Part shown: piece by piece, positions 63,829 through 64,000 of the stretch | How the letters are laid out: each line of letters opens with the position of its first letter | Position numbering within the stretch: the stretch's first letter is position 1 | Assembly: GCA_963575745.1 (NCBI GenBank) | Contig: CAUYUJ010017858.1 | Location: 1 to 64,000 of the forward strand | DNA length: 64,000 bases | Source: Prorocentrum cordatum | Taxonomy: Eukaryota; Sar; Dinophyceae; Prorocentrales; Prorocentraceae | Reading direction: 5' to 3' | Notes under the pieces: generated by a model | Told to the model about the DNA's origin: nothing | Database searches by the model: none | The model's input: only the letters and a program-made list of their open reading frames with translations | Made by a program: the position numbers and the translations under genes

Positions 63829-63900
63829 GATGTCGATGATGTTGATGATGATGGTGATGGTGGTGATGATGATGGTGTCCCGATGGTGATGATGATGATA

Positions 63901-63933
<33 letters not shown>

Positions 63934-64000
63934 TTGACGATGTTGATGATGATGGTTTTGATGTTGATGGCCATGGTGGTGATGATGATGGTGCTCCGAT
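63829..64000. repeat. GAT satellite, runs off window end
   Basis: ATGATGATG and GATGTTGATG units, continuing past the window. Confidence 0.95.

Overview
The window looks like nuclear DNA from a dinoflagellate with a large, repeat-rich, GC-rich genome (Prorocentrum, Polarella or Symbiodiniaceae type; the species cannot be fixed from the sequence). Three observations support this. First, a degenerate but clear double relict of the dinoflagellate spliced leader (DinoSL) lies at 54514-54550, just upstream of an intronless ORF. Second, two non-LTR retrotransposons show AP-endonuclease, reverse transcriptase (active-site cores VVDD and LIDD), zinc knuckle, RNase H and a C-terminal Cys-rich finger. 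Third, many short elements with 5-bp target duplications sit in and around genes, and one fits a GT-AG intron exactly, like an introner. No rRNA, tRNA, CRISPR array or bacterial-style operon was seen.

Layout. 1-8.2 kb: a DEAD-box RNA helicase split by introns (exon with Q motif to motif V at 985-2109; exon with motif VI at 4480-4643), surrounded by family A, B, E and R elements and triplet repeats. 8.2-10.6 kb: a TIR element with perfect target duplication and microsatellites. 10.65-18.5 kb: a nearly full-length but decayed LINE on the + strand. 18.5-28.6 kb: triplet tracts, a 173-bp duplication, and a 1.3-kb heptamer satellite (AGTAGTG/AGTAGGG) flanked by G/C palindromes. 28.65-28.97 kb: two tandem Stc1-like Cys fingers. 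29.2-30.6 kb: a ~100-bp minisatellite. 34.6-37.5 kb: GAT, CATCTA, GCTAT, GCTAA and GGA satellites. 38.0-41.0 kb: a dense cluster of short elements. 41.6-44.1 kb: a 5'-truncated LINE on the minus strand. 44.2-54.5 kb: satellites, family A copies and the ~370-bp D repeats. 54.5-55.3 kb: the DinoSL-tagged retrogene. 55.3-64 kb: more elements, a ~1.8-kb inverted repeat, D arrays and GAT satellites.

How it fits together. Real coding sequence is a small fraction: two helicase exons, one retrogene, one zinc-finger exon and decayed LINE domains. Most long open frames elsewhere are translations of simple repeats (polyGlu, polySer, polyAsp, polyPro) or of low-complexity GC-rich DNA. The strongest theme is short non-autonomous elements of about 80-440 bp. 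Families A, B, E, H and I each include at least one copy with a perfect 5-bp direct repeat. All ten copies of family A lie in the same orientation. In one family B copy the duplicated GCAGG supplies the AG|G at both splice junctions.

Boundaries of repeats are by eye and approximate unless a target duplication fixes them.
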